Part shown: one piece after another, positions 11,016-23,722 of the stretch
How positions within the stretch are numbered: position 1 is the stretch's first letter
How the letters are laid out: every line of letters begins with the position of its first letter
Assembly (NCBI GenBank): GCA_963555705.1
Contig: OY743179.1
Span: forward strand, 17,678,692 to 17,742,691
Direction of reading: 5' to 3'
DNA from: Ligustrum vulgare
Taxonomy: Eukaryota > Streptophyta > Magnoliopsida > Lamiales > Oleaceae
Length of the DNA: 64,000 nt
Translations under genes and position numbers: made by a program
Notes under the pieces: generated by a model
The model's input: the letters and a program-made list of their open reading frames with translations, nothing else
Databases searched by the model: none
What the model was told of the DNA's origin: nothing

Positions 11016-13469
11016 AAACAATGACATTCAATATGTAAGTAGAACGGAATAATGCTGCTTTTAAATTCTTTTTCTTCTCGTGTGTCTAATCCAGCCTACC
11101 AAATATCGATTGGTGTTGTCATATACAGATTTGTGAGATATCCACTTTTCGTTTGTTGAAGTGACTCACAAAGTTAATTGATAGTTCAAGAATTACCACA
11201 GCATTGGTGGTTAAATTCATCAAGTGTTTACAAGAATGTAATGGTTAATTAGTTTAATGGGACCAATGAATTGATTTTTCCTATTTCGCGTTTTCTTTAA
11301 TTTTTTAATTTTTCCTACTTACTGGTTTTTATCTTATTAATTAAATCAATAAATAGTTACTTCATTTTTACTTTTATGCTTAGCTAATAATATTTTTTAA
11401 TATACTCTTGTAATATGACTGCTAGTGTGAGAATATTAATTTTGAAATTCAAATGTTTAATTGAGATTTAAATGAACTAAACTACTCGCTTGAACTTTTA
11501 CATTTACATTTACATATAATAAAAGAGGTAAAATTGGCTTTTATTCTACATTTACATATAAATTAAAATGTTAATTAGTCTAACGTGGCCAGTGAATTGT
11601 GCTTGTAATAATGTTATTAAATCTTTATAAATTAATATAAATTAAAATGCAATAACATATGTACCCTTATAGGCACCGTAGGCGCAACTCTAGTGATTCA
11701 ACTAGTGTTAAACAAAAAATTGACGTATTTCTTGTTCGTCGATATATTAGTTAAAAACTATCCCAAATGGACGTGCTGTCGTCCATGAAATTTTTATTTT
11801 ACTTGTTCAGTCACAAATTTTTATGTCTGTTAAACAAGTTTGTAAACATAACATTTTTTTAAATCACCTTTTAACTATACATTTTACATAAGGAGCAAAA
11901 CATTATTTATTTATAAACAATTTTGGACAACCAAGCAGGAGCCTTAGGATGGGGACTGTTGGTGTCCAGACAAGAAATTTTGAAATATTCATAAAATATG
12001 GATGAATACTGAAAATATTTTACTAAGCAAGTGTTCGATAAACCTATTTATACATAAGTTTTGTTTTATATTTTTCCGAATTATTTTCTAACAACTTATA
12101 TTTTTTAAAATCACTTTTTAATCATAAATTTTATCTCATTCTTTGTTATAAAAATTACCATTCAAAAAGACGCTAAATTTTCTGTCGGTGGGTTTAAATA
12201 ATTACATTAATAAATGATTGAACCAACCAATCCGCACCCTAACATGCCATTACCAACCTTTTCTCATCGTCCTATTACCTATTTGTTTTCTTCCAGAACG
12301 TTGGACTCAACTGAGCTATGTTGAATAAGAAGAACGAAAAAGTATTAAAATGCTTATATTATTAGTATTAGTACTAAAGTACAATACTTTGTACCTAACA
12401 TTTGTAGGATATATATTTTTATTTTTTATTATTTAGGTGTTCAAACTTCATCCGACTAATCTTGTAGGTGTGCGACTTTCCTCCGTGATTCGCCCTTCAG
12501 GTAAATCTGGATGCAAATACAGTTTATACGCACTTGGAGTAGACATTTCGACATCTCTTTACGTCTTGCGGACGAGACCCTGAAAGGACGACATGGCACA
12601 CCACGACTCTGTCTCCATGTAAGTCCTTGTTTTCCAGTATTTAAATGCTACATTCCTAGAGCCAAAATTCGAACATTCATATATAGGATATTCCTATAAC
12701 ATGTGTTTTGTTTGAATGAGGGGAAAATTAAAAAGAAGAAATCCGAAGAAAAATTACAGAAGATTTTGAAAAATGTTTCTCCCATCTGATTGGTTATGGA
12801 AAGGTTGAAAATAAAAATGATAATTTCACCCTTGAAATACAGGATTAGAAATTCAAGAAATTGAAATAGACAAGTGATTACATTTATTTTTTTTCCCTTT
12901 TACCTAAAAACGGAGACATATACCTACCTACAAAGAGGCGAAGATAGCTTCATTTCAAATCTCATCTCAATTTATGTTAAGAGTTTGTAAAATAAAATTA
13001 CGCAAAAATGTGCAAATAAAAAGTGAATATCTGATTAAAAATGAAATAAGAAAAAATTGAAAATTTCTTCTTTGAACAAACATATCCGAATTCTCAAGAA
13101 CTTACAATTTGACGTATGGTGGGCTCAAGAGAGAACAATTCAGTCCTATTGTCCTCCCACCTAATGTGCTAACGAAACGAACAACATAAAATATAAAAAT
13201 TGAAATTTTCCTTCTCCACATCAAACACAGAATTTGAACTTATTTTTTTATTTCTTAGTATTATTCATGGTTCTTACTGAACATGATACAAGAAGTCCAC
13301 ACGGAATATGCATCCATACACATTTACGCATTTACTCTGCAGTCTTAAGGGGAGAATCCCTCGAGGTAACAAACCCTGATAAGTACTATCTAGTCCACTT
13401 GCAAACGTACTGTAACAGACCATACAAAATATGCATGATCTATGTAATTTTACACGTTATTTTTGAGTC
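11016..13469. other. Convergent intergenic spacer between the pectin methylesterase and PI4-kinase genes
   Basis: The 3' ends of two convergent genes face each other here. The stretch is AT-rich, with degenerate MITE-like phrases at about 11790-11940 and 12030-12190 (TTTTTAAATCACCTTTTAAC type). Short open frames near 12511 and 13234 lack recognisable protein features and are not called. Poly(A) sites for both genes must lie here, but none could be fixed. Confidence 0.5.
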
Positions 13470-15674
13470 TTACAGGGAGAACTCGTCGAGGTAACGATCC
13501 ATTATAAGTGATGCAGATTCAAGGAATGCTGATTCGCTCGTTCCCTGGAGCACTGCTACTTGTGCTTCCTGAACGATCTTCTCGATTACAGATTCCTTCC
13601 TCAGTGTTTCCCGGCACATAATGCTTCCTATTGCAAAGGGAGTGAGCCCTCTCTCTGCACCTTTCTTCAGAAGCATGGTGGAAAGGCGAAACACACGTGC
13701 ACACTCATCTGGAATGTTCCAGCCGTATGACTTCAGAAGTTGAATATCTTTCTCGGCATCCAGGGACTTTATGTAAACAATGGTATCAGGAGAAAAGGGC
13801 TGCTGAGCTTGAGGCCAGTAGAGCCAGTCGAATGTGCAATCTTCAAACTGTGATAAGAATTTCATCGCTAGTTAGATGCACAATCCTAGGAGAATTTCAA
13901 AACCCAATTGCTAGTGTTGACCACAAAATCTGGTCAGTAAAACGGGAGCCACCCCAACTTCCTTTGCCTGTTGACCTCGTTTGTCCGAGTGCGCAGAAAA
14001 GCTTACGTGTTCAAGAGGAGCTGAGACGTGCTGATCCAACAAGATTTTGTGGTCAAACAGCTAGTATCCTGAATTCCATTTCATGGTACCTTGATATCAC
14101 AGCAGTTCCAGAAAATTCATAGATCATAGACAAATTAACAAAAATCCAAAAGTGATACATCCAATGATCCAATATTTTTACACAAAATTTCAAAACACTG
14201 GCGCTGGTATAAAAAGTGTAGAAGCAGTCAATTAAAGCATCTTCAGAAACAAACCAATTGTATGGCAAGACAAATACTAAATATGGACAAAGAAAATATC
14301 GCTTACGTTCTCCGGCAAGCAGTAGCCATGATCGATTGGAATAAGCACAATTCTACCTTCTTCGCCCTCTTTGTGAACCAAAATGTTACCAGCATGCCTG
14401 TCTGCATTTGCCAACCGTATGTCTAGGACAGATATTTTGTGAACTTCTTCAGCAGGAAAGGCACGAGGACCCATGTCCTCGCAACTACCCAAGTTCTTCA
14501 CGAACATCTGCAATGACCCAGTCTTGTCAAATGCATATTGATAACCATCTGGATAGTTAAATCCTCTATGGCGACATTTAACCATAACTGTGGGAGGAAC
14601 TCCGGCAAAGCCTTTCTTGTCACTATGAAATGAACGTGTTCCTCCCTTTGGATGATCCAAAATATATGCTGCAACTTCCCTTAGCGCACCTTCCCCTACT
14701 CGGGTTCCCTTTTTTAGCCCTTCACCATTTGTGGAAAAGGGTAGCCCTTGAGGATTATTTACAGCCATGGGCTCCTCATCAATAGGCTTGAAAACAGAAA
14801 TATAGTCCCGACCGGACGAATCTGGCATGAAATAAGCACCCCCAGATCCTTCAGATGATCTAATTGGTTGCCTGCCTCTCTTGAGCCCATCAAAGGAGGC
14901 ATCAATTAGTTGCTTAATCACTGGAGACAACAAAATCTTGGAAACAGTCAGGGGTTCTAAGACAAAATCTTCTTGCAAATATTTTACAGGCACAATTTGA
15001 AGTGCCTCGTTCTGCTTTCCCCACCAAGAATCAACTACATTTGCTACATCAGCTACCTTCTCCACATCTGACGCAACAATTGAAATTTCAAAATCTTTTT
15101 CGATAGGTCTAGTCCTAACTTTGGCCGATTTACGAACCAACAAGTGAATCACTGCACCACTATTCTTACATATATCGTCTATGATCCTCTGATCTTCAAG
15201 CTCCTCACCATCACAGAACAACTCCTGATCCTTGAGATCGAAAAAACCATTCTCCATCTTTGCAATTTGCTGCTTCACATATCCCACATTCTGTTTTCTC
15301 TCAACACGAAATTCAAACTCCTTACCACAAGCAGTCAGGACAGTGATGGCTTGTAGATCAGACAGCCGAAGAATCAAATGCAACACATTCCCATCAACGA
15401 CCCCATAGTCCCGCACGCAAGAATTATTTCGAGACAATTCTTTCCCATCAAAGACAAGTTTCTGCTTTTTCACGAAGAACCCCTTGCGTGATTGAATTCT
15501 AAGTTTCACAGAAGCAATTGAGTCTGACTCTAGAACCCGCATCGGAATTACAGAACAACCAACAGTTAGGTAAATTAGGATAGAATCATTCGACTGGGAA
15601 CCATTTTTAGCCGTATAACAACCCGGAAAATTCCAATGATCTTCGTAAACAGGACCAAGAGCAACACTAGCCAT
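13470..15674 (-). CDS. Gamma-type phosphatidylinositol 4-kinase with two ubiquitin-like domains
   Basis: Exon 1 is 15674-14307 and exon 2 is 13847-13470. The intron starts GTAAGC, ends TTATCACAG and is in phase 0, giving 581 residues. Two ubiquitin-like domains lie at about 33-104 and 108-182. The PI3/4-kinase-like catalytic domain runs from about 275 to 540, with FKP (lysine about 296), NADRHAGN (about 423-430) and IDHGYCLP (about 447-454). In Arabidopsis, members of this group (PI4Kγ4) are reported to phosphorylate proteins linked to ubiquitin-mediated degradation, so lipid kinase activity should not be assumed. The start is the ATG at 15674; the frame is open to a GTG six bases upstream, which a plant gene would not use. 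Length is typical and the frame is intact. Confidence 0.95.
13911..14064. mobile_element. Short inverted-repeat element in the PI4-kinase intron
   Basis: It starts CTAGTGTTGACCACAAAATC and ends GATTTTGTGGTCAAACAGCTAG-like, an inverted pair enclosing about 110 bp. Its interior (GGGAGCCACCCC, TGCGCAG, ACGTGTTCAAGAGG, GCTGAGACGTG) reappears in reverse orientation at about 37090-37250, showing a dispersed family. It occupies about a third of the only intron of the kinase gene and does not disturb either splice site. Confidence 0.65.
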
Positions 15675-16400
15675 AGACACTGAAACTCGTTGTCCTACCC
15701 AACTGACAAAATCTATTTCGGCTTCGATTTCAAGAATCCATCACAGTACCAAGATTCAACATTAACATAATCAATCAAAATACCCCAAAGAACATATACT
15801 GATCACTTTCCACAATTTTCCAAGAACCAAAAACCATAGATTTTCACTGTTACTAGCAGAAAGTTAAACGAGCCCTAATCAAAGAAAACTGCAGAAATGC
15901 CCTAAAAACACAAGGATATTGGAAATGAACCCGAGTAACCAAAATAAGATCACCAACAATCAAGCACAAAAGATCAGGGCTTCGGTTTAATCTGAATTAA
16001 GCCCTAAAGCATTCAACAAAATACTCGATATTAAACTGAAAAATCACACGATCAAGATAGTTTTTCTGCAAATTTGAGGTACCAAGGAAATGTGGGTTTT
16101 AAGCAAGAAATCAAATATGTAAATATTCCGCGGGGGGGCGGATTAAAAGAAATTTTTTGAATTTCTTACCGGACGGATAGAATCAGAGAATGCTCAAAAA
16201 TGAAGAAAATATCGATTTCAGGGCGAATATCCAAGAAAATGCGAATTCAAAACTACCCAAAATCCATTTTTTCCCTTCTCATTTTTCATCATCAGGTCAA
16301 GTCTGAAACTTTGGCCCCAAGTTATTTTTATTTTTCCTCTGCGACAGTTTCTAGTGTGTGAGCTAGTGTAAAAATGGAATGTTAAATAGCTTCTCTCCTA
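15675..16400 (-). promoter_or_regulatory. 5' leader and proximal promoter of the PI4-kinase gene
   Basis: Non-coding DNA directly upstream of the kinase start. On the minus strand a good donor (CCGGTAAGAA) lies at about 16169, and a possible acceptor GTCAG lies near 15705. Many plant genes of this kind carry an intron in the 5' leader, so the leader may be spliced. The pyrimidine-rich stretch near 16260 would suit a transcription start. All of this is inference from composition. Confidence 0.3.
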
Positions 16401-16777
16401 TTTAAAATTGGGAGAGGAGGTCCCACCGTTAAACTTTACCGGAAGATGCGGTAGATTTTTGACGCGTTAACTGTTCTAGAACTTTACACCAGTAAATTAC
16501 TATTTATTAGTGGGGATCTTTTCGAAGAATAAGGGCTTGTTTGGTTTCAATATAACTTTTTAAATTCAATTTTTAATCATTCATTTTTTGTTAAGTTCAT
16601 TATTTAGACATTTCAAACATTTTTAAATCATATATTAATAAAAAAAAAATTACAAAAATCAAAACTTATCACATTACCAAACATGCCTAATAATTATATA
16701 AGACTTTGTTAATTTGTTTGAAAACTTTTACTTTTTATGAAAAACTCAAATTTTTGGTGATATTTCAATTTTTGTGC

Positions 16778-17233
16778 CCTTTGATTGTCGAAGTTTTTCA
16801 TTAAATCCGTTTTTCAGTTTGTTTCGAAATTCGATATTTTTATTGTTTTATTTTGGAGGAATTAATTTTTCTTGGGGGAGAGTATGTTTTATTTTTTATG
16901 GAAAATCTTATATCATTTTCATCACGTTTGATCATTTTTTGTTGTTTATTTATTTTATTTTTTTCAAAAATTAACATATTATTATCAAGTACAAATGTGT
17001 GCAAAAAAAATTGTTAAAATTTAAAATTACTAAATTTTACTTTATTTTTCATGTAAAATAATGTCAATCAAATAACAAAAGTTAAAAAATTCTAAACATT
17101 TTTCCCCTAAAAAATTAAACCAATCAAACCCCTAAACTTCAAATTCATGGGAATTCAATTCACTAAATCTAATTCCCTATAATTCATTTTCTTTCCACCC
17201 AAATTTCAACATCGCTATCAAATACAACCTAAA
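16778..17233. mobile_element. MITE-like element (family B)
   Basis: Ends are CCCTTTGATTGTCG at the left and CGCTATCAAATACAACC at the right, an imperfect inverted pair. The interior matches the element at 52199-52692, sharing GGAAAATCTTATATCATTTTC-like and TATTATCAAG(T/C)ACAAATGTGTG phrases. Non-coding. Confidence 0.55.
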
Positions 17234-17925
17234 TTCACAATAAGCCCTCGGGAGATTAAAAATAGATTTTTAGTAGATCCTATTAAAAGAAATGTGTGAT
17301 TAAAAAATTGTAAATTTCATAAATATATGATTATAATTCATTGTTAATTTTAATTTAGGGGGTATTATCAATATGGAATTTAGTGAAAAAATTTTAATTC
17401 GTGAATTGCCATGAATTTTATAAATTTTAATTGAATTTCATATAATCTATCATATTTTAATGAAATTTTATTCCATAAATTTTAGTGAATTTCAATAGAT
17501 TTTGATGGAATTTGCTAAATGTGTCATCTTATGATATTTAATGGATTTTAGAATTATTTTTACCTCTTGTCGGGTAATTTATTTATTTATTATTTTTTAT
17601 GCAATTTGAACGTGAATTTGAGACAAAAAAATTAACATGATTTCTTACTTAATCATAAAAAAAAAAAGAAACAGAAATATTTGAATCGTGTTTTTGAAAA
17701 ATAAAATAAACAGCCTTTTCTAATTTTGATTAAAAAAAAAATTCAACCATTTAATTTAAAATAATCATCTTCTCTTCTTTATATTTGTTTTTCTAAATCT
17801 TCTGATTGTTCTTGTTATTTTTATTTTTACTTTTCAATTGAAATTTAATTATCCAAAAATCAAAAAAAATATAATTTTTTCCACTTTTAATTATCTAATT
17901 CATCAACATCTTTGTTCAATTACAG

Positions 17926-17928
<3 letters not shown>

Positions 17929-17966
<38 letters not shown>
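17929..17966. repeat. (TA)n microsatellite
   Basis: An uninterrupted alternating TA tract of about 38 bases. Such tracts are unstable and palindromic. No functional role can be read from it. Confidence 0.95.
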
Positions 17967-17967
<1 letters not shown>

Positions 17968-20427
17968 CATTAATTTTATAAATTTTCTGGGTTTGGGTGA
18001 AATTTACAGCGGTGAAATCTGTCCAAATACTCGACACTTGTAAAAAGTTGGGTGATTCAGACTTATCTTCTTGTAATCATATGAAAAAGGAAGTCAAGTT
18101 GATCCAAGACATTTATTTTCTTTCCTCTTGTGCTTTTACAAGAATGATAATGGAACTTCTTACGAAAATTATATACATATGCAGCATGTTACAACAAGAC
18201 CCCTAGTTTCCAAATGAAGTCAATTCGAAATAATATTAAAATATTTTTAAAATTTTTGTTTTTATTTTTAAAGTGTTAATAATTTTTATTTTTATTCCGT
18301 ACTCTTTAAAATATTTTAATTTGATTTTTAAAATTTATTTTCATTTTTATAGTGTAAAAATTAATTTGGGTGTATGGTAGGGGTGAGTTAAGGGAAAAGA
18401 AAACTCATGAGTAATTTGGGGTTGTGGTGTACAAATCTTTATAATTTTTTTTATTTTATAATTACATAAGAATATATTTGTATACGTATTGTGGTGTATT
18501 TATAAAAAATATATATATTTTTATTAGCGGTGGTAATATATTATAACGTGGTGCATTTAGTAGAATTTGTGATGATAATATAATTAGGGGTCATGGAATT
18601 GGAAATCCAAGAGATAATAGTCGAATTTGTTGAATAATTTTTCCTTCATATATATGATTTCAAATCCATCAAAATCATTTCAATTTCATTCATATTATAA
18701 ATTCACAGAAATCCATAAATTTTCGAGGACATTGAAATTTTTTGGAATTAATTGAAATCTATATTGAGGAACTTGTTTATAAATAAGTTTATAAACAATA
18801 TATTTTTTCAAATCACGTTTCAACCAAATATTTTTTCTTGAAAACGTCACATTCTTTATTTATAAATAAAAAAATTTTACCAAACAGAATCTGAATTAAA
18901 ATTTCTACCAAACAAAGGCTAAATATAAATTCTCCTAATTTATCGGAATGGAATTTGATTTGCATCATTTATCGAACATAATTCTTATCCTCTGCCACAT
19001 TATTCCACAATGCATCCATGTTGATCAAGAAATTTATCTTCTTTTATGCGCAAAATATTTTTGGACATTGATACGATCCAAGGAGTAGTCGCTTGTTGGT
19101 TCATTATTCACGAAAAGCGGGGAGGGGATCATTTTCCCCGCCCCCTCACAGGGGGGTGGCAGTGGGAAGATAGTGACGTGGGACAGACCGTATGAGGAGT
19201 TCTAACCTTCTGAAAAGGATCTTCCATCCATGTCTTTTCATCTTAGATACTCCATTGGAAATTGATATAGAGCAACTACGTCATTCTTTATTATATTGTC
19301 AGCCTTATGCTTAATTATCAAAGAAATTTTTTCATAATAGATGAGAGTAAGATTTGAAATCAAAACATGTACTTTTCTAGTATTAGGTTGATGACCTTAG
19401 TAGACTTTAAAAAGAAATGCTCCCAATACCCCGAGTACTTGGCCATGAGATGGATCTGTTCTAGGTGTTGGATTGGTTACATGCATGTAGTTCCATAGTA
19501 ACACATTTTCTCCCACGTGTTTCTTGGACAGAGATAAAGAGTTGGCTCTAAAATTTACAGCAAAATCTCCAAAGATTTGCACAATTTTAGCGTGAAGATC
19601 CTTAAAGCTCTCTTGCAACATGAAAGTTATCAAAAGAACATAGGTTTGAGAGACTTCTTGGATCACTAGTTATTTGAATATAGGATTATCTACCCTCCGT
19701 TTCGTAACCGTATTTTTTTTTTTAAATCAATTTATAAATTACACAATTTTTCAAATTACTTTTTAACCACATATATATTTTCTCTATTCAATTTTCAATC
19801 ACTATTTTTTACCTCAAAATCATAAATAAACCATTTTAGAGTATCTTCAATAGACTTTTTAAATTTGAGATGTTCTTTATTTTGGATGGTCAACTCTTAA
19901 GATTTTACTTCAATAATCTCTCTACTTTAACATTTTAATTTAGAGAGTGGGTTTGGAGAGTCAAACCTGAATATTATTAAATACATTCAAAAAGTTCCAA
20001 TTTTCAATGTTCTTACATTGTCTTTTTTTATTATAAATTTGATATCATTGGTCATTCACTTTTAAAAAATAAATATTAACTAAAATAAAGAAAGACAATA
20101 AATATTTTTATGAAAAAGTAAAATAAAGAGCAAAAAATAAAGAGTTTGTTTCTGCTTGTAAAAAAATTAATTATATTTAAATATAAAGATGCTCTCTATT
20201 ATGTTTAATATGTTATTTAAATATAAAGAATCTATTAGAAATGTTCTTATAAACCAAATAGTGCTACCAAGGTTCTCTATTAGAAAGTTAACTTATAAGT
20301 AATTAAGTCAAATTTTAATTAGTCAAAATTGCAATAAATAAAAATCGGGGAAAATATAATCAAACCATGCTTGGATAGAAATATATAATTAGAAGTAATT
20401 TTAGCCTTCTTTTGTAAAAGTTTATGA

Positions 20428-20640
20428 GTTAATTTCACAAAATACTACTGAAGTTTAAGTGAAGTTTCAACTTTCAAACCTACCACTCATGTTACAAACT
20501 GACGCAATATACCACTAATGTATAAATGTTACACAAATTACCACTTTGTTAACTTCCTAACGTTAAAATGTCCTTCGGTCATTTGAAATATGATGTGGCA
20601 ATGTTGTCCCCACTTTGGCCTCCGACCTATCATCCTCTAA
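20428..20640. mobile_element. Possible Mutator-like terminus
   Basis: The stretch starts GAGTTAATTTCACAAAATAC and continues with short phrases on the theme of 'TACCACTAATGT'. It resembles the termini of the elements at 6133 and 39970. No matching inverted end was found downstream within about 1 kb. It lies just left of the ubiquitin-ligase gene fragment, so a decayed gene-capturing element is possible but unproven. Confidence 0.35.
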
Positions 20641-20781
20641 CCAAAAAATGCACAGGGAAACACGCCTCTCTTTGCACTTGGAGAAAAAATCGAACCACAA
20701 CTTCCAACTTCTTTCATGAAACACGCACAGAAAAGAGATAAGAACGAAGAAGCACAGAAGCAGTAGTAGCTAATCCTCTTT

Positions 20782-21012
20782 ATTCATCAGTCCCGTTGTT
20801 GACCTTGATCTCCAAAAGCCGCTCAACTGACTGTCTGCAAATTGGACACCTATTTGTTTGGAACCTCAATGGCATGGGCATACAGGTACCGCTCGTTAAC
20901 CCAATTGGCATGGGCAGACGGGGTGATGGTGGTCATGACGTGCGGGAAGAGGCGTCGGCATTGAGGGTGGAGGAGACGGAAAGTACCACGGGTACTGTTG
21001 GTAATAAGTAGG
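20782..21012 (-). pseudogene. Fragment of a LOG2/LUL-type RING E3 ubiquitin ligase gene
   Basis: On the minus strand, about 20782-20880 encodes the end of a RING domain, with [18 protein letters not shown] followed by a short acidic tail and a TAA stop. This is the characteristic C terminus of the plant LOG2-like ubiquitin ligases. Immediately upstream, about 20910-21010 encodes YYQQYPWYFPSPPPP and a histidine-rich stretch, like the proline-rich N-terminal part of the same family. A stop follows at its junction. The middle of the protein, including most of the RING and the domain before it, is missing. It is therefore a dead rearranged fragment. The C-terminal assignment is firm; the N-terminal one is less certain. 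Confidence 0.7.
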
Positions 21013-22043
21013 AAATTGAAGTTTAGCCTTTGTTTGTTAATTTTTTTTTATTTAAAAACATGTTTTTTTGTGTTTTCGAAGTAAAATACGAGGCTGAAAA
21101 ATGGAGAGAAAAATATATGAGGTTAAAAAGTTGTTTAGGGAATTATGTAGAAAAAACTTGTTTTTAAACGAGTTTGCAGTATCTCGTATCCCGCCGCAAA
21201 ATCATACTTTAATTTGAGTTCCATGGCACATCCCAACCGAAAAAGGTTGAGGATTCACCAGAGCTGACAACGTATAGGTTGCATTTTCGAATCCTCACAG
21301 GTTCGAATTTGCTGCTAGATATTTTGTCAGTCCAACGAATATTACACAAATCCTAACTAGCTTGGATCATATCTTGCGATTTATATTTTTCACCAATCCC
21401 AAGGTAGGGACGGTGAAGGCGTCTAAGGATGGCTTTCTACTTTTTTTTGTTAGAAAATTTTATTACACAGATAAATTATTTATCTATGATCCAAAATAAA
21501 TCATCATGTTGGAATTATCAAGAATTAAATAACTGAAGCGGAAGCGTACCTTAATCAAACGTGATTCACAATAAACGATTCGGCTGGTTGGATCTTCCAA
21601 ATCGATACGTAGTCCTTATTTTCTCTCTGATGATGGGATGTCGACAAGATGAACAGTACGTAGGATTCAGGGACCATAACCGACTTTATAAACTGAATTG
21701 TCAATTAACCTAATCCGGCCCATCATGAATTAGGTAATGGCCTGGTATCTACACATAAAAGCCCATACATTATTTTAGATGCATTTAAGCCCGATATATA
21801 TTAAATCCTTATTAGATCACTTTAAATGGACTTAACCAAAATCGATAGCCTTTTATTCAATACACAATAATTCACATATAAGCCCACACGATTGATTAAA
21901 ATCCTTACATTTTTTCTTTTTCTTTTTTAACTATCTTAATTTGAACGCGTATTCCTCAAATCAATTATTTTTCCTATCACATTGAAATCTTCTATAGATT
22001 ACACATTGCAACCTGCGAGTAATTTTTTGACATTCTTTTACTA

Positions 22044-22046
<3 letters not shown>

Positions 22047-22085
<39 letters not shown>
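22047..22085. repeat. (TA)n microsatellite
   Basis: Alternating TA tract of about 39 bases, similar to the one at 17929. Confidence 0.95.
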
Positions 22086-22088
<3 letters not shown>

Positions 22089-23082
22089 ATAGAACTCAAA
22101 TCACAAAAGATATATAAAATTAAAAATAATCATCGTGCAAAATCTTGTCATTCTCTCCCATCTCATGGATAAGCTTACCAACAACGCATACTAATCTTTC
22201 TTACCAAATTGAAACTTTACACCAAACTATCTATAAGCATTTCAAAACATCAATCACTAATTGGAATTTTTCTTGTTCTCTCTAAAAGCTTTAAAACGCG
22301 ATCTTGACCTCTTTTTACCTTTTTAGCCAAAAAAATTGAAACTTTTAGCCAAACTATCTAAACACTCCTAAGACTCCTCAACAATTTATTGAAAAATCCT
22401 ATCTATTTTTATACATTCAACCTAAAGTGATAGCCCAATTTGTAGACGTCTCTTGTTAGGTAAAAGAAACAAGAAACTAATGAAAGCATTGATATTTTCC
22501 AATTTCTTATGATCATTTTCTTGAATTTTTATACTTGTAATTCTAGGGTGAAATTATTGTTTTTATATTTAGCCCTTGTTTGATTTTAATTAAAATCTGA
22601 ATTTAATTTACAGTCAAAATTAATAATTAATTCTAATCACACATTTTACGGGACTCGCACTTTTTAACCACACATACATCTCATCAACTTTTATCAGAAT
22701 CTACTGAAAATCATATTTTAATCTAAAACAAACAGGGGCTTAATTTCCTATATTAGAATTTTCTAGGTCAAGATTGTCATGGTTATCGGAGCCAATATTA
22801 TCATTAAGAGATTGTCCATTGTAATGTGGATTTTTTGAATTTAAGGTTAAAAACATAATTTCCCGAAGGTAAAATTGTATTTCATGTATTAATAAATTTT
22901 AGAGGAATATCTGAAATTACTAATGAAAACTAAATTAGCTCAAAAGTGTTAATTTTATCTAGTTTGCAATTCATCGAACAAAACCAGAAACTGTTAGTAA
23001 TCTACAACTAAAATATCAGGGCTAAAATAACTAAAATACATGTATTTTTGAACTACTATTTCATTTTCATAAATTCTTCCGC

Positions 23083-23308
23083 ATTTTTTTGGTCCATTTG
23101 ATTGCATTTTTATTTGGTGGGATTCATTTTCCGCCTTATCTCGATTTTCGTGATTTTTTCTTGAAACAAGAAAATTATTTTATTTGCATTTTCCAGTTTC
23201 AATCAAATACATTCAAATTTCTTCAATTTATTTTCCATGGAAATAAGTTATTAGTAATTCAATTCTCTGAACTTATTTTATTTCCACCCAAATTTCATAC
23301 TTGCAATC
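23083..23308. mobile_element. MITE-like element (family B)
   Basis: Bounded by GGTCCATTTGATTGC at the left and CTTGCAATCAAAAAT at the right, an inverted pair. The interior shares phrases such as TTTCCATGGAAATAAG and TTTCCACCCAAATTTCA with the copies at 16778 and 52199. The 76-codon open frame across it is not regarded as a gene. Confidence 0.5.
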
Positions 23309-23717
23309 AAAAATATTAAAAATATTTTTTATTTAGACCGGTCAAAAGAGGTAGACTCATGATAAGTGTATTTTATACACTTATTTATATCCTAAAAGTA
23401 TTATTTTATTTATTTGTTTAAGAATATTTGTTATATATTTAGTTAGTATTTGTTTATATTTTAGGAATAACCATAAAGTCGAGAAAATAATGAAATTAAA
23501 GTCAAAATCAAGCAATTAGATGATAAAAGTGTCAAAGTGTGCAAATAAAGAATGAATGAAGTAGATCAATGGCTCAATTAGAGAAATACTCGAAGAAGAA
23601 ATCATATTTGGAATAAATCGAAAATTTGAAGACTAAATTGCAACAATCGAAAGTTGGAGGACATGCTACGCAATAAAATATCAAGGACCAACTTATAGCA
23701 CTTCAGAAGTTGAAATT

Positions 23718-23722
23718 GCAAG
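23718..23722. repeat. Target-site duplication GCAAG, left
   Basis: This matches GCAAG at 33667-33671 exactly. The pair brackets the two-LTR element and fixes its ends. Confidence 0.9.

Larger units (their letters stand above)
16401..20427. other. Repeat-rich intergenic DNA
   Basis: No intact gene was found. Identifiable pieces are a family B MITE at about 16778-17233, a long (TA)n tract at about 17929-17966, and MITE-like relics at about 18770-18910 and 19695-19850. A GC-rich patch lies at 19115-19160. An 89-codon open frame on the minus strand at 19397-19666 has a more gene-like base composition than its surroundings, but I do not recognise its product; it could be a gene remnant. Confidence 0.4.
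21013..23354. other. Intergenic DNA with repeat relics
   Basis: No gene is supported. About 21025-21170 is a family A MITE-like copy. About 21500-21930 reads like part of an old LTR (TGTTGGAATTATCAAG, then GAAGCGGAAGCGTACC), but no partner was found. A (TA)n tract is at 22047-22085. About 22570-22740 is a short inverted-repeat relic bounded by CCCTTGTTTGATTTTAA and CTAAAACAAACAGGGGC. About 23083-23308 is a family B MITE. Confidence 0.45.

Noticed and set aside
13697..14122. 141-codon plus-strand frame across the PI4-kinase exon 2/intron boundary
   Set aside because: It is opposite a conserved kinase exon and runs into the inverted-repeat element; no homology recognised.
15680..15680. GTG codon two codons before the PI4-kinase ATG as start
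   Set aside because: Nuclear plant genes rarely start at GTG; the ATG at 15674 fits the family N terminus.
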